Shown: positions 1-8,294 of the stretch, in pieces
Layout: each line of letters begins with the position of its first letter
Position numbering within the stretch: the stretch's first letter is position 1
Assembly: GCA_017301975.1 (NCBI GenBank)
Contig: JAFLEI010000027.1
Coordinates: 18,635-82,634 of the forward strand
Direction of reading: 5' to 3'
DNA length: 64,000 nt
Source of the DNA: Verrucomicrobiota bacterium
Lineage (GTDB): Bacteria; Verrucomicrobiota; Verrucomicrobiia; Verrucomicrobiales; Verrucomicrobiaceae
Notes under the pieces: generated by a model
The model's database searches: none
Seen by the model: the letters and a program-made list of their open reading frames with translations, nothing else
Told to the model about the DNA's origin: nothing
Position numbers and translations under genes: made by a program

Positions 1-120
1 AAGACATGGCAACACTCCTCGTCTCCTCCGCCAAACCGCCCGACTGCGATGACGTGCGTACGCCACGTTGTTTGCAACACGCTGATAGACGGGCGGGCTT
101 CGCCACGACCGTCCTACGTC
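1..120 (+). repeat. Dispersed TIR element, copy A (left end outside window)
   Basis: Matches copies at 7736-7881, 47461-47608 and 54812-54960. Shared blocks are CCGCCAAACCGCCCGACTGC (29-48), a GACGTNCGTACGCC block, and GACGGGCGGGCTTCGCCACG near 88-107, ending at GTCCTACGTC (120). The other copies begin with an outer block (CGTAGGTYGG...GTGTTTGGCG) that is the imperfect reverse complement of this end; here it would lie just before base 1. No protein is encoded. It lies downstream of rodA, matching the 3'-of-gene placement of the other copies. Bases 121-236 hold nothing I recognise. Confidence 0.8.
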
Positions 121-236
121 CAATCGCTTCGTTTCCATTTTTGAGCCTCTAGGAATGGAAACGGGAAACCATGGGCCTTCGCTCTGGCTTGACCCAGAAC
201 GAGGCGGCGGCGGGCCATCACGACCGCGCTTCCCGC

Positions 237-1442
237 CTAATCATCGTCGTCCTCGTCATCACGCGGGCCGTTCACGGAGCGCTTCTTCTTCACGGCGGAG
301 ATGTTGCGGTGAACCCAGACGCTCTGGACCATGCCCATGAGGAAGAGCGTCACGACGACAAAGGTACCCCCGTAGCTGATGAAGGGCATGGGCAGACCGA
401 TGACGGGCAGCATGACGAGATTCATTCCGGCATTCTGGAAGGTGTGCACAAAGAACATGGCCACCACCCCCACGACAATGAGCCGCCCGAGCTGATCGCG
501 CGCGCAGAAGGCCACGAAGACGCTCTGCAGCAGCAGCAGCGCCATGCCTGAGAGCAGCAGCACCGAGCCACGGAAACCAAACTCCTCCGCAATGACGCCG
601 AAGATGAAGTCATTGATGGATTCATGCGGGAAGAAAGTGCGGTGGATGGAGGCCTGGTCCGGCACCTTCTTGGATTCGGGCCCCTTCCCTTCCAGGCCGC
701 CCGTCGAAACCGCGATCTGCAGGTGCTTGGCCACCCAGCCTTCGTTTTGCAGGTCCACCTTGTCGAGCTGGTTGGTGGCCATGTACCAGGTGGAATTGAT
801 ACGTGCCTGCTGATAGGGCTTGAGAGCAAAGACATACACCAGCGGCACCACGCTGGCGACCCCGAGCAGCATGGTGATCATGTAGCGAAACGGGATGCTG
901 CCGACGAGCATCATCGACAGGAACACGGGGCCCCAGACGAGACCGGAGCCCAAGTCTTCCTTGATCACCATCATGGCGGGAATCCCGGCCACCATGCCAG
1001 CCGCCATGATGCGCAGCCATGGACGGCGAAAGACCGGTATCATGCGCGGCAGTTCACCAAAAATGACGCCCAGAATCAGGATGCCGGACATGATCGCAAA
1101 CTGCGAGGGCTGCACCATCATGCCGCCCACGCGAATCCACGCCTTGTTGCCACCGATTTCCACGCCGATGGCCAGCACCGCCACCAGACCCGCGATGCCG
1201 GCGAGATACATCGGCACACAGGCCCAGCGCACCCATTTGTAATCCAGCAAGGAAGCGGCAAAGAAAAACGGCAGACCGATCATCACCCAGCGGATCTGGT
1301 CACGCCACTTGAGGGCAAATTCAGCCTCCTCCTTGTACGCGGAGGCATTGAAGATGGCATAGACACCGAAGACGATGAGAGCGGCGATGTTGAGCACCAG
1401 CAGCCAGTTCATGCCGAGGAACTTTTTGAAAAGAGGAGTCAT
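237..1442 (-). CDS. rodA: Rod-shape SEDS peptidoglycan polymerase RodA
   Basis: A SEDS-family glycosyltransferase that polymerises lipid II during cell elongation, in the inner membrane. The 401-residue protein has about ten hydrophobic segments and family motifs: an extracytoplasmic FFPHESINDFIFGVIAEEFG near residue 290, and LPVIGLPMPFISYGG near residue 360. The C-terminus is short and strongly acidic (DDEDDDD). The reading frame is open upstream to 1589, but those residues are not hydrophobic or conserved, so the ATG at 1442 (MTPLFKKFLG) is preferred. It follows the ABC ATPase gene on the same strand after 46 nt. No mreBCD or penicillin-binding protein gene is in view. RodA rather than FtsW is chosen by overall similarity and is less certain than the family. 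Confidence 0.9.
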   Translation of the reverse strand: MTPLFKKFLGMNWLLVLNIAALIVFGVYAIFNASAYKEEAEFALKWRDQIRWVMIGLPFFFAASLLDYKWVRWACVPMYLAGIAGLVAVLAIGVEIGGNKAWIRVGGMMVQPSQFAIMSGILILGVIFGELPRMIPVFRRPWLRIMAAGMVAGIPAMMVIKEDLGSGLVWGPVFLSMMLVGSIPFRYMITMLLGVASVVPLVYVFALKPYQQARINSTWYMATNQLDKVDLQNEGWVAKHLQIAVSTGGLEGKGPESKKVPDQASIHRTFFPHESINDFIFGVIAEEFGFRGSVLLLSGMALLLLQSVFVAFCARDQLGRLIVVGVVAMFFVHTFQNAGMNLVMLPVIGLPMPFISYGGTFVVVTLFLMGMVQSVWVHRNISAVKKKRSVNGPRDDEDDDD

Positions 1443-1488
1443 GGGGTCAGAACAGGAAAAGTGTGGGGCGGAGTGGCGACCACTCGCG

Positions 1489-2277
1489 CTAAATGAGCAC
1501 GGGCACGGCTTCGAGCAGCTTCTGGGTGTAGTCGTGGCGCGGGTTTTCGCAGATCTCGTCCGCATCCCCCTGCTCCACGATTTTTCCATGATGCATGACG
1601 ACGATGTGATCGCTCATGTGGCGGACGACGGCGAGATCATGCGCGATGAAGAGCAGCGTGAGATCGAGCTCCGCCTGGATGTCCTTGAGCAGGTTCAAGA
1701 TTTGCGCCTGCACGCTGACGTCGAGGGCGCTGACGGGCTCGTCACAGATGAGGAAGCGCGGCTTCACGGCCAGGGCGCGTGCGATGCCGATGCGCTGGCG
1801 CTGGCCGCCGCTGAATTCATGCGGGTAGCGCTGCAGCGCGTCTTCGGGCAGGCCGACTTTTTTGAGCAGGCCGGCGGAGACCTCACGGCGCTGGTCACGG
1901 GAGAGATCCTTGAAGTGAATCTGCAGCGGCTCGCCGAGAATGGATTCGACCGTCATGCGCGGATTCAGCGAGCCGATGGGGTCCTGAAACACCATCTGCA
2001 TCTCCCGGCGCAGTGGACGGAATTCGTTCTCAGACATCGGCAGCACTTCCATGCCGCGATAGTTCACGCTGCCGGAGGTGACCGGGGTGAGCTTGAGCAG
2101 GGCGCGGGCCATGGTGGACTTGCCGCTGCCGCTTTCCCCCACCAGGCCGACGGTGCTGCCTTCCTCCACTTCGAAACTGACCTTGTCCACGGCCTTGATG
2201 ACATCCGTGGTACGGCCAAACCAGCCCCCGCGCACGGGGAAGTGAATTTTGAGGTCTTGAACGCGGAGCAGCTGCAT
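1489..2277 (-). CDS. ABC transporter ATP-binding protein, oligopeptide/dipeptide (DppF/OppF) type
   Basis: Cytoplasmic ATPase of a peptide-importer-type ABC system. The 262-residue protein has Walker A GESGSGKST (about residue 47), the signature SGGQRQR, Walker B FLICDEPVSALD, and the H-loop in LLFIAHDLAVV. The phrase PVSALDVSVQAQILNLL is characteristic of the Dpp/Opp ATPase subfamily. The extended C-terminal substrate-family helix of full-length DppF (about 320 aa) is mostly missing, so this is a short version. No permease or binding-protein gene is adjacent in the window, so the substrate cannot be assigned. It is divergent from the kinase gene at 2335 across 57 bp. Confidence 0.88.
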   Translation of the reverse strand: MQLLRVQDLKIHFPVRGGWFGRTTDVIKAVDKVSFEVEEGSTVGLVGESGSGKSTMARALLKLTPVTSGSVNYRGMEVLPMSENEFRPLRREMQMVFQDPIGSLNPRMTVESILGEPLQIHFKDLSRDQRREVSAGLLKKVGLPEDALQRYPHEFSGGQRQRIGIARALAVKPRFLICDEPVSALDVSVQAQILNLLKDIQAELDLTLLFIAHDLAVVRHMSDHIVVMHHGKIVEQGDADEICENPRHDYTQKLLEAVPVLI

Positions 2278-2334
2278 GATGGAAACCGCGAATTTAGCAC
2301 AGGTGGTAAAACGCGCTAAAGTTTCATTGCGTGA

Positions 2335-3210
2335 ATGCTTGAAAGTGTCAGCATTCCTGACGTGATGAACAAACGCTATGAATTACTAACCCCCATCGCC
2401 GAAGGCGGCCTAGGGGTTGTTTTCAAAGCGCGGGACACCCAGACGGGCCGTGAGGTGGCGATCAAACGCATCCGGACGGACACGCTGGGCGGCTGCGGGA
2501 GCGCGGTGGACGCCCTGATCCGCGAGGCGCGGAAGCAGTCGTCCTTGCAGCATCCGAACATCGTGGCCGTGTACGATTTCGGGGTGGACACCGAAGGCGG
2601 ATTCATCGTGATGGAACTGGCCCAGGGCGAGACTTTGGAAGAGATGATCCTGCGGGCGCCCCTTTCGGTCAGTGACTTCGACGCCCTCGCGCGGCAGACG
2701 CTGGGGGGAATGACTGCCGTGCATGAGAAAGGCATGCTTCACCTCGATTTAAAGCCGGGCAATCTCATGATCCACCGGCTCCCGGACGGAGGACTGCAGG
2801 TGAAGATCCTCGATTTTGGGCTGGCGAAAAGCGCCGCGCAGGGAGAAAAGCCGCCCCCGAAAGGCTGCACGGGCTTGCTCGGCTCCATCCATTTCATGGC
2901 CCCGGAGCAGTTTGAAAACGCGCCGGTGGATGTCCGCACGGATCTCTACGCGCTGGGCTGCCTCTTTTACTACGCGCTGACGCAGCACCATCCCTTCGAG
3001 GGCGAGACCAAGCCGCAGGTGATGGCGGCGCATCTGCACCCGCGCACCCGGTCGCTGGGCCCCCTGCGCCCGGACCTGCCCGCCCGCACCGTGCAGTGGG
3101 TCGAATGGCTCATCAACCGCGCCCCGGCCAACCGTCCCGCCTCCGCCGCCAAGGCCTTGGAGGTCTATGAAGCAAACGCCCGCAAAGCTGCGGGATCGGC
3201 GGCCGGGTGA
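2335..3210 (+). CDS. Hanks-type serine/threonine protein kinase
   Basis: A soluble kinase of 291 residues, essentially only a catalytic domain. The glycine-rich loop is IAEGGLGVVFKARD (about residues 22-35), the ATP-binding lysine is in VAIKR, the catalytic loop is HLDLKPGN, the Mg-binding motif is DFGLAKS, and APEQF marks the activation-segment end. The usual HRD is HLD, so it is a non-RD kinase and may not need activation-loop phosphorylation. There is no transmembrane segment, PASTA or other sensor domain, so the signal must come from partners. An in-frame ATG at 2365 (MNKRYELL) starts closer to the conserved domain and is an alternative start. No phosphatase or forkhead-domain gene is adjacent. 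Confidence 0.9.
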   Translation: MLESVSIPDVMNKRYELLTPIAEGGLGVVFKARDTQTGREVAIKRIRTDTLGGCGSAVDALIREARKQSSLQHPNIVAVYDFGVDTEGGFIVMELAQGETLEEMILRAPLSVSDFDALARQTLGGMTAVHEKGMLHLDLKPGNLMIHRLPDGGLQVKILDFGLAKSAAQGEKPPPKGCTGLLGSIHFMAPEQFENAPVDVRTDLYALGCLFYYALTQHHPFEGETKPQVMAAHLHPRTRSLGPLRPDLPARTVQWVEWLINRAPANRPASAAKALEVYEANARKAAGSAAG

Positions 3211-3310
3211 TCCGGGGCAACTGCGGAACCTTGGAAATCTTTGAGCCGGACAAAAGTATCCTCATCATCCACCACGAAAGCCTCTTGCCATCGCACTGCG
3301 TGCCGCCATC

Positions 3311-4036
3311 ATGACAAAACCTGTTCCTCGTCTCCCCATGTCGCGTGTCCTCACTGCCCTTCTTTTTGCCGCCGCCAGCTTTCTGCTCTGCTCCTGTGGC
3401 ATGATCAAGCGGATCATCCCCAAGTCGATGCCGAAGCTGCCAAAGATTGGCCTGCCCGGCCTGCCGAGCCGAAACACCGTGGCCAAGCTGGTACCGGGCA
3501 TGTCCGAGCGGGACAAGGTGAACGCGGAAGACCCGGATGTCCCCTTCAACTCACGCGGCACGCTTGGCTTTGGCCACACGATCCGCCTTGAAGTTTACGA
3601 AGGCACACGCAGTCCTGACCGCATCTACCGTGGCATCGAAATGATCACGACCGACGGGCTGCTTCCCCTCGGCAAAGTGGGCACGGCACGCGTCGGTGGC
3701 CTGACTCTGCCCAAGGCGGCGGAGGCCATCGCCACCGTGTTCCGGCTGGCAGGCCGCAACACCCGGGAGATCACGGTGCAGATCATCTCGGTGGAAAACA
3801 CGCCGGTCATCTCCCTCAATGGCGACGTGATGGAGCCGGAGTTCATCCCGATCTTTGATGACATGAGCGTGAAGCAGGCGGTGACCGTCACCGGCGGGCG
3901 CAAGACCGGCTCCACCTCGCGCGGCATTTACATCTCACGTCAAGGCCAGCGCCACTTCTTCACTTCGCTGGAATCAGCGAATCATAGCTGGAAGCCGCAG
4001 GCTGGTGACGTCATCACACTTTCCCCTGACATCTGA
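3311..4036 (+). CDS. Exported lipoprotein with polysaccharide-export-like (Wza/SLBB) domain
   Basis: The 241-residue protein starts with a lipoprotein signal: a hydrophobic stretch then LLCSCG, with the lipidated Cys near residue 29. The ATG at 3338 (MSRVLTALLF) would give a more standard signal peptide and is an equally good start. The middle (DGLLPLGKVGTARVGGLTLPKAAEAI) resembles the polysaccharide biosynthesis/export domain of outer-membrane export channels, followed by a beta-rich segment (VISLNGDVMEPEF) like an SLBB unit. No glycosyltransferase or chain-length-control gene lies nearby, so a role in capsule export is not supported by context. The next gene starts 10 nt after the stop. Confidence 0.65.
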   Translation: MTKPVPRLPMSRVLTALLFAAASFLLCSCGMIKRIIPKSMPKLPKIGLPGLPSRNTVAKLVPGMSERDKVNAEDPDVPFNSRGTLGFGHTIRLEVYEGTRSPDRIYRGIEMITTDGLLPLGKVGTARVGGLTLPKAAEAIATVFRLAGRNTREITVQIISVENTPVISLNGDVMEPEFIPIFDDMSVKQAVTVTGGRKTGSTSRGIYISRQGQRHFFTSLESANHSWKPQAGDVITLSPDI

Positions 4037-4046
4037 TTTCCGCATC

Positions 4047-4523
4047 ATGCTCGAATACACCGGCAGCGGCCCAGCCGCCGCGCAAAGCCCCCTGAGTTCA
4101 CTTTTTCAAACCGCCGCCATCCTCCGCATCGGGACGGGACTGCTGCTCATGACACGCTACGGCCTGGGTGCCGTGCAAAACGCCTACCACTTCTTCTGGC
4201 AGGAAAAGCCCTGGGCTTGGGTGCCTGCGTTTCATGAGGCGGGCATGCCCTATGCTCATCTGCTGGCCCCCGTGGTCGCCCTCCTGATCGTTGGCGTGGC
4301 CGTGAGCTGGATCCTGGGCTTTCTGACCCGGCTGTTTGCCTTTGTGTTTCTGCCGGTGGTCATCACCACGCTCGTGGTCCTGCACAATGCGGGCTCACCC
4401 CGGGTGGAGGCCGCGTGGCTGTACCTGATCATCACCGTGACGCTGCTGCTGTTCGGCTCAGGCACCGTCTCGGTGGACCAACTCTTCCGCCTGGGCCAGA
4501 GCGGGCCTAAAAAACGCCGCTGA
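4047..4523 (+). CDS. Small integral membrane protein, DoxX-like
   Basis: A 158-residue protein with four predicted membrane helices (about residues 20-38, 68-88, 92-112 and 122-142). The arrangement, with AILRIGTGLLLMTRYG at the start and a closing LFRLG, resembles the DoxX/DoxD-like family, whose functions are mostly unknown. The frame is open back to 4005, but that part overlaps the lipoprotein gene; the ATG at 4047 lies 10 nt after the lipoprotein stop and fits an operon. Its stop overlaps the ruvC start (TGATG), suggesting translational coupling. Confidence 0.6.
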   Translation: MLEYTGSGPAAAQSPLSSLFQTAAILRIGTGLLLMTRYGLGAVQNAYHFFWQEKPWAWVPAFHEAGMPYAHLLAPVVALLIVGVAVSWILGFLTRLFAFVFLPVVITTLVVLHNAGSPRVEAAWLYLIITVTLLLFGSGTVSVDQLFRLGQSGPKKRR

Positions 4524-5077
4524 TGGCCCGCGTCCTCCGCAGTTCCCCCGCAGCAGTCGTGACGCCCGCCCTTGAGCGTGTGCTGGCCATCGACCCGGCG
4601 CTGAGGAAAACCGGCTGGGCCGTGGTGGAAAGCGCCGCAGGTGTGGTGCGCGCCATTGAATGGGGCGTCATTCAAAACAAACCCGCCCTGCTTCCCTCCG
4701 GCTGTCTGGTCGCCATCCGGACGGGTTTGAACGAGGTCATCACCCGGCATGCGCCGACGGTCTGCGCCATCGAATCCACCATCTTTGTGCAGAGCTACAA
4801 AACGGCCATCGTGCTGGGCACCGCACGCGGGGCCTGCCTGATCGCCGCCGCCGAGCACGGCCTGCCCATCTACGAATACGCCCCGCGCGAGATCAAACAG
4901 GCGGCGGTGGGGCGCGGTGCCGCGCAGAAGGAGCAGGTGGCCTTCATGATCCGCGCCCAGCTACGTCTGCGCGAAACGCCGGAGGCCGATGCCGCTGACG
5001 CCCTAGCCACGGCGATCACCCATTTTCAAAACAGTGCCGCGGCCCGTGTGACGGAGCGCGAGGCACGGCGGGTGTGA
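4523..5077 (+). CDS. ruvC: Holliday junction resolvase RuvC
   Basis: Endonuclease that cleaves four-way junctions during recombination, working with the RuvAB motor (not in this window). The 184-residue protein has the RNase H-like fold signatures: first acidic residue in LAIDPALRKTGW (Asp24), second in CAIEST (Glu84), and the C-terminal pair in EADAADALATAITH (Asp156, Asp159). The N-terminal 19 residues precede the usual first beta strand and are an extension. The start codon overlaps the stop of the preceding membrane-protein gene by one base. Confidence 0.92.
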   Translation: MARVLRSSPAAVVTPALERVLAIDPALRKTGWAVVESAAGVVRAIEWGVIQNKPALLPSGCLVAIRTGLNEVITRHAPTVCAIESTIFVQSYKTAIVLGTARGACLIAAAEHGLPIYEYAPREIKQAAVGRGAAQKEQVAFMIRAQLRLRETPEADAADALATAITHFQNSAAARVTEREARRV

Positions 5078-5084
5078 CGACGCT

Positions 5085-5672
5085 TCAGGCGCTCTTCTTT
5101 TTCTTCCCGGCCTGAGTCTTTTTAGCCAGCGGAGGCGCGTCGCCGCCTTTGAGCTTGAGCTTCTTTTTCTGGCTGTCGCGCTCCAGTTTCTCCAGTTTGC
5201 GCAGGAGCTTGGGCCACTGCTTTTCTTCCACGATGAACCCGACACAGCGCTCCGCGCCGCAGCGGCAGGGGTGCTCGTCCCAGGTGTCCACGTCAAAACC
5301 GTAGTTGTAGGTCAGCTCCTCGCCGGCCTTGATCTCGCGCAGGGAATAGATCCAGATGCGGCCGCGGATGATGTAGGCCTCGCAGTTGGGTGCGCAGGAG
5401 TGGTTGATGTAGCGTGCGGGATTCTTCCCTTTCGCACCGTCAATGTCGTAGCGCTGGTTCAGGGTGAACACATACACGGCGGCCCCGCCGGTCTTCTTGG
5501 ATTTCTCCACCAGCGCGTCGCCACGGCGGGCGGACTCCGCCTTGGTGATCTTTTCGCCGACGTATTCGATGATCGGCGCATCATAGGGGATGTCACAACG
5601 GGCAAAAATGCCACGATTGTGGATGGAGGAGGAGCGGACGGTCCAGTAGCGTTTCGTGGGGGCTTGGGGCAT
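5085..5672 (-). CDS. SET-domain lysine methyltransferase-like protein
   Basis: Predicted SAM-dependent protein lysine methyltransferase of 195 residues. The SET core is clear: SSSIHNRGIFARCDIPYDAPIIEY at the N-terminus, YINHSCAPNCEAY (the pseudoknot N-H-S-C motif), and GEELTYNYGFD with the catalytic Tyr. A post-SET cysteine group (PCRCGAERCVG) follows near residue 145. The last 40 residues are a Lys-rich tail with KKKLK and GKKKKSA, resembling the basic tails that such enzymes modify. SET proteins are mostly eukaryotic; bacterial ones are best known in Chlamydiae, in the same superphylum as Verrucomicrobiota. The native substrate is unknown. It converges on ruvC with 7 nt between the stops. 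Confidence 0.88.
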   Translation of the reverse strand: MPQAPTKRYWTVRSSSIHNRGIFARCDIPYDAPIIEYVGEKITKAESARRGDALVEKSKKTGGAAVYVFTLNQRYDIDGAKGKNPARYINHSCAPNCEAYIIRGRIWIYSLREIKAGEELTYNYGFDVDTWDEHPCRCGAERCVGFIVEEKQWPKLLRKLEKLERDSQKKKLKLKGGDAPPLAKKTQAGKKKKSA

Positions 5673-5845
5673 GAGGGCGGGCGATCAACGGAAAATGGGA
5701 GCGCATGAAGTGTGCCGGGTCCCTGCAATGTCAAGGGATGAGGCCGAATGTTTCCCGGAGGCGCCAAATGACTCATCTCCACTTTCCGGTTGCTGCCGGG
5801 TTGCGGTGCGGCTTATTGCGCGCCCTTCAACCGACCCGACTTCCC

Positions 5846-7357
5846 ATGCTCGAATTTTTCCGCCGCCACCGTGGTGCCTTCCTCATCACCCTGACGATCA
5901 CCATCATCATTTCCATGTTCTGGTATGGAGTTTCCCAGACCACCGCGAACCATGAGAAGAAGCTGCTCCCCACCGATGTCGCCCTCACGGTGTATGGCAA
6001 GGACTACACCATCGCCGATGTGCAGCGCGCGCAGCGTTCCGTGGAGTTCTCGCAGTATTACCTGCAGTCCTATGAAATGGCCTCGATCCTGAGGATCGTC
6101 CCCTCCTCCGGCGGGCTGGACTCGTTTGCCAATCTCTTTGTGGCGCGTCATCTGATGGAAGATCTCGGCATCCGCCCGAGCAACGAGGAAGCCCGCGCCG
6201 CGCTGGAAAAGCTCCCCGCGCTGCAGAACAATGGCAAGTTTGACGTCTCCCGCGGCCAGATGCTGGAGCAGCTCGGCAGTTCCATGGGCTTCGACAGCGA
6301 GGCGCTGCTGGACATCATCAAGGACAGCATCGGCCTGCGCAAGCTGCAGGAAATTGTGACCAAGAGCTACACCGCCTCCCCGCTGGCTGCCGAGAAGCAG
6401 TATGCGAGCAGCTACCAGACCGTCAAAGGTTCCAAGATCGTGTTTGAGACCGAGGCTTTCAAGAAGGGCGCCACCGTGACCGATGAGGAGATCAAGAAGT
6501 ACTACGAAGAGAACAAGGAGAACTACAAGACCCAGGAGAAGCGCGCCATCAGCTACGTCTTCTTTGAGAATCCCACGGACTTGGAGAAGAAGCCGCTGGA
6601 AGAGCGCGAGAAGGCAAAAAGCGGTGTCATGAACCGGGTGAATGCTTTCATTGACCTCACCGCCAAGGATCACAAGAGCCTGGCTGACGCGGCCAAGCAG
6701 ACGAAGGAAAAGATCGAAACCGCTCCCGCTTTTGACATGGGCAGCCCCCCCGACGCGCTCAAGGCCGAGAGCAATGTGATCGACCAGATCTTCGCCCGGG
6801 CCAAAGATTCCAAAGCCCCGGCGGAAGTCGTGGAAGGCACCAAAGGCTGGTATGTCTTTGAGGTGACGAAGGTCGAAGAACCCAAGCAGCAGACGCTGGC
6901 CGAAGTGAGCGGCAAGATCAAGGAAGTGCTGCTGGGCCAGAAGGCCGATGAAGCCCGCACCAAGGCGGTGAATGAAGCACGTCTGGCTCTGGTCGAAGGC
7001 CTGAAGGCCGGCAAGAAGATCGATGACCTGGTGAAGGCGCAGAAGCTCACCCTTCAGCCCCTGCCGGACATTGACATCGCGAATCCGCCGCAGGAAGTGC
7101 CCAACAGCTTTGAAATCGCCCAGGAAGCCGCCAAAACCGGCGCGGGAGAAATCTCTCATGCGGTGGATGTGAACGACGGCAAGGCCACGCTGCTGGTCTA
7201 TGTCAGCTCCAAAGAATTGCGCAAGCGCCCTGACTCGGCCGAAGTGCGCAAGAACCAGGTGGAATCCCTTTCCCGCCAGGAACGCCTGACTCTTTTCCAG
7301 GCATGGTTCAAGAAACAGCACGAAGCCGCCCATATCGCCTACGCCAAGCTGGGCTGA
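5846..7357 (+). CDS. SurA/PpiD-like periplasmic peptidyl-prolyl isomerase or chaperone
   Basis: A 503-residue membrane-anchored folding factor. The start MLEFFRRHRGAFLITLTITI gives a short cytoplasmic N-terminus and one membrane helix, as in PpiD; the open frame upstream to 5705 lacks these features. Residues 50-190 resemble the SurA N-terminal chaperone domain (LMEDLGIRPSNEEARAAL). Later there is a long charged coiled-coil-like stretch (EEIKKYYEENKENYKTQEKR) and a degenerate parvulin-like segment (GWYVFEVTKVEEPKQQTLAEV). I cannot confirm an active isomerase site. The gene is divergent from the SET gene (173 bp apart) and followed by a TPR gene after 21 nt. Confidence 0.8.
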   Translation: MLEFFRRHRGAFLITLTITIIISMFWYGVSQTTANHEKKLLPTDVALTVYGKDYTIADVQRAQRSVEFSQYYLQSYEMASILRIVPSSGGLDSFANLFVARHLMEDLGIRPSNEEARAALEKLPALQNNGKFDVSRGQMLEQLGSSMGFDSEALLDIIKDSIGLRKLQEIVTKSYTASPLAAEKQYASSYQTVKGSKIVFETEAFKKGATVTDEEIKKYYEENKENYKTQEKRAISYVFFENPTDLEKKPLEEREKAKSGVMNRVNAFIDLTAKDHKSLADAAKQTKEKIETAPAFDMGSPPDALKAESNVIDQIFARAKDSKAPAEVVEGTKGWYVFEVTKVEEPKQQTLAEVSGKIKEVLLGQKADEARTKAVNEARLALVEGLKAGKKIDDLVKAQKLTLQPLPDIDIANPPQEVPNSFEIAQEAAKTGAGEISHAVDVNDGKATLLVYVSSKELRKRPDSAEVRKNQVESLSRQERLTLFQAWFKKQHEAAHIAYAKLG

Positions 7358-7378
7358 GGCACCACCCCATCGACGAGC

Positions 7379-7720
7379 ATGAGCGACACGCCATCCACCG
7401 TCGAGGATCTCTACGATGAAGCCAGCGGTCACGTGGCCCTTGGCGAACTGCCGGAGGCCATCGCGCTGTACCGGCGCTGCGTCGCGCTGGACCCGAACCA
7501 CTTTGAAAGCTGGCATGCCCTGGGCATGGCGCTGCTGCGCAACGGCGAGGTGAAGGAGGCCATCGGTGCCGGCATGATGGCGACGACACTCCAGCCCAAC
7601 GACCTGCTGGCTTGGACGGCGCTCTCGCAGATGTATGTGACCAACAAGCAGATCGCCGAGGCGGAGGACGCCAAGGGCAAGGCACGCATTCTTTCCCTGG
7701 GTGGCAAGGTGGTGAAGTAA
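7379..7720 (+). CDS. Small TPR-repeat protein
   Basis: A 113-residue protein consisting of about two and a half tetratricopeptide repeats, for example VALGELPEAIALYRRCVALDPNHFESWHALGMALLRNGEVKEAI. TPRs mediate protein-protein contacts. There is no signal peptide, so it should be cytoplasmic. It follows the PpiD-like gene by 21 nt and is probably co-transcribed. Repeat copy B begins 16 bp after its stop. Confidence 0.8.
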   Translation: MSDTPSTVEDLYDEASGHVALGELPEAIALYRRCVALDPNHFESWHALGMALLRNGEVKEAIGAGMMATTLQPNDLLAWTALSQMYVTNKQIAEAEDAKGKARILSLGGKVVK

Positions 7721-7735
7721 GTAGGCCGCGCCCCA

Positions 7736-7881
7736 CGACGTAGTATGGGTGTGGCGACAGCCCGCCCGTCCATCAGCGCACTGCAAGCACAATGGCATGC
7801 GAACGTCCTCGCAGTCGGGCGGTTTGACGGAGAAATCTCATCGAACATCGGTACACCCTCGACGCCAAACACACCCAACCT
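7736..7881 (-). repeat. Dispersed TIR element, copy B, left part (split by the IS)
   Basis: Reverse-oriented copy of the family seen at 1-120, 47461-47608 and 54812-54960. It carries the GACAGCCCGCCCGTCCATCAGC block, CGTCCTCGCAGTCGGGCGG, and the outer block CGCCAAACACACCCAACCT. Copies C and D continue this block as CCTACGRCC. Here the match stops after CCT at 7881 and resumes as CTACGACCGGAG at 9562, so the IS110 element sits inside this copy. Confidence 0.85.
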
Positions 7882-7939
7882 GCTATGAGGGCTCTGTCAA
7901 AGGTGTGTTGTTGTTTTCTTTGTCTTTCGTTTTTTTGGA

Positions 7940-8165
7940 GCTTCTGCGGCGAGTGATTCGCCTCGTGCCGGGGGTGGGTTGTTGATGAGATTGGTGACGG
8001 CTTCCTCCAGCTAGGGCGCTTGGACTCAAGCGCTTTCCATCCTGCTATCCGCACGTGATCTTTGCGGATCAGTGCATGTTACTTCATTCGTTTGCGGCTG
8101 GAGGAACGGGCGGCGGCTCCATCTACGAGTCGGTCAGCTCTCACTGACCAGGCTGGGTGTCGAGC
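7940..8165 (-). ncRNA. Candidate bridge/seek guide RNA of the IS110-family element
   Basis: The 415 nt between the transposase stop and the IS end do not code. They contain four perfect hairpins: GGCGA/TCGCC (7948-7962), GCGCTTG/CAAGCGC with a GACT loop (8018-8035), ATCCGCA/TGCGGAT (8047-8069) and GGTCAG/CTGACC (8132-8149). On the transposase strand, 8160-8150 reads ACACCCAGCCT, differing at one position (a G:T wobble) from the left target ACACCCAACCT (7871-7881). Plus-strand 8122-8128 (TCTACGA) matches the right junction at 9561-9567. Plus-strand 8041-8048 (CCTGCTAT) matches the IS end at 7879-7886. The exact RNA ends are unknown, and a left-donor guide was not found convincingly. Confidence 0.55.
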
Positions 8166-8294
8166 GCGCCGCGCCGTTCCAAAGGGGTCTCGGGGGAAAG
8201 GGGCGTTTGTGTTGGCGGTGTCTTGGGGCTTGGTGTCGCGGTGGGTTAGCTCGGGTTTGGGGATGAGTCACATCGCGTGCTCACCAGCACCGCG

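Noticed and set aside
3311..4036. Capsule export locus
   Set aside because: Only one export-like lipoprotein is present; no glycosyltransferase, flippase or chain-length genes are nearby.
5813..7798. 661-codon open frame antisense to the PpiD-like gene
   Set aside because: The plus-strand gene has clear chaperone motifs; the antisense product is low-complexity and resembles the complement of G+C-rich coding.
8070..8085. AGTGCATGT as the left donor guide of the IS RNA
   Set aside because: It resembles the right IS end (AGATACCATGT on the reverse strand) only with a 2-nt shift; not convincing.
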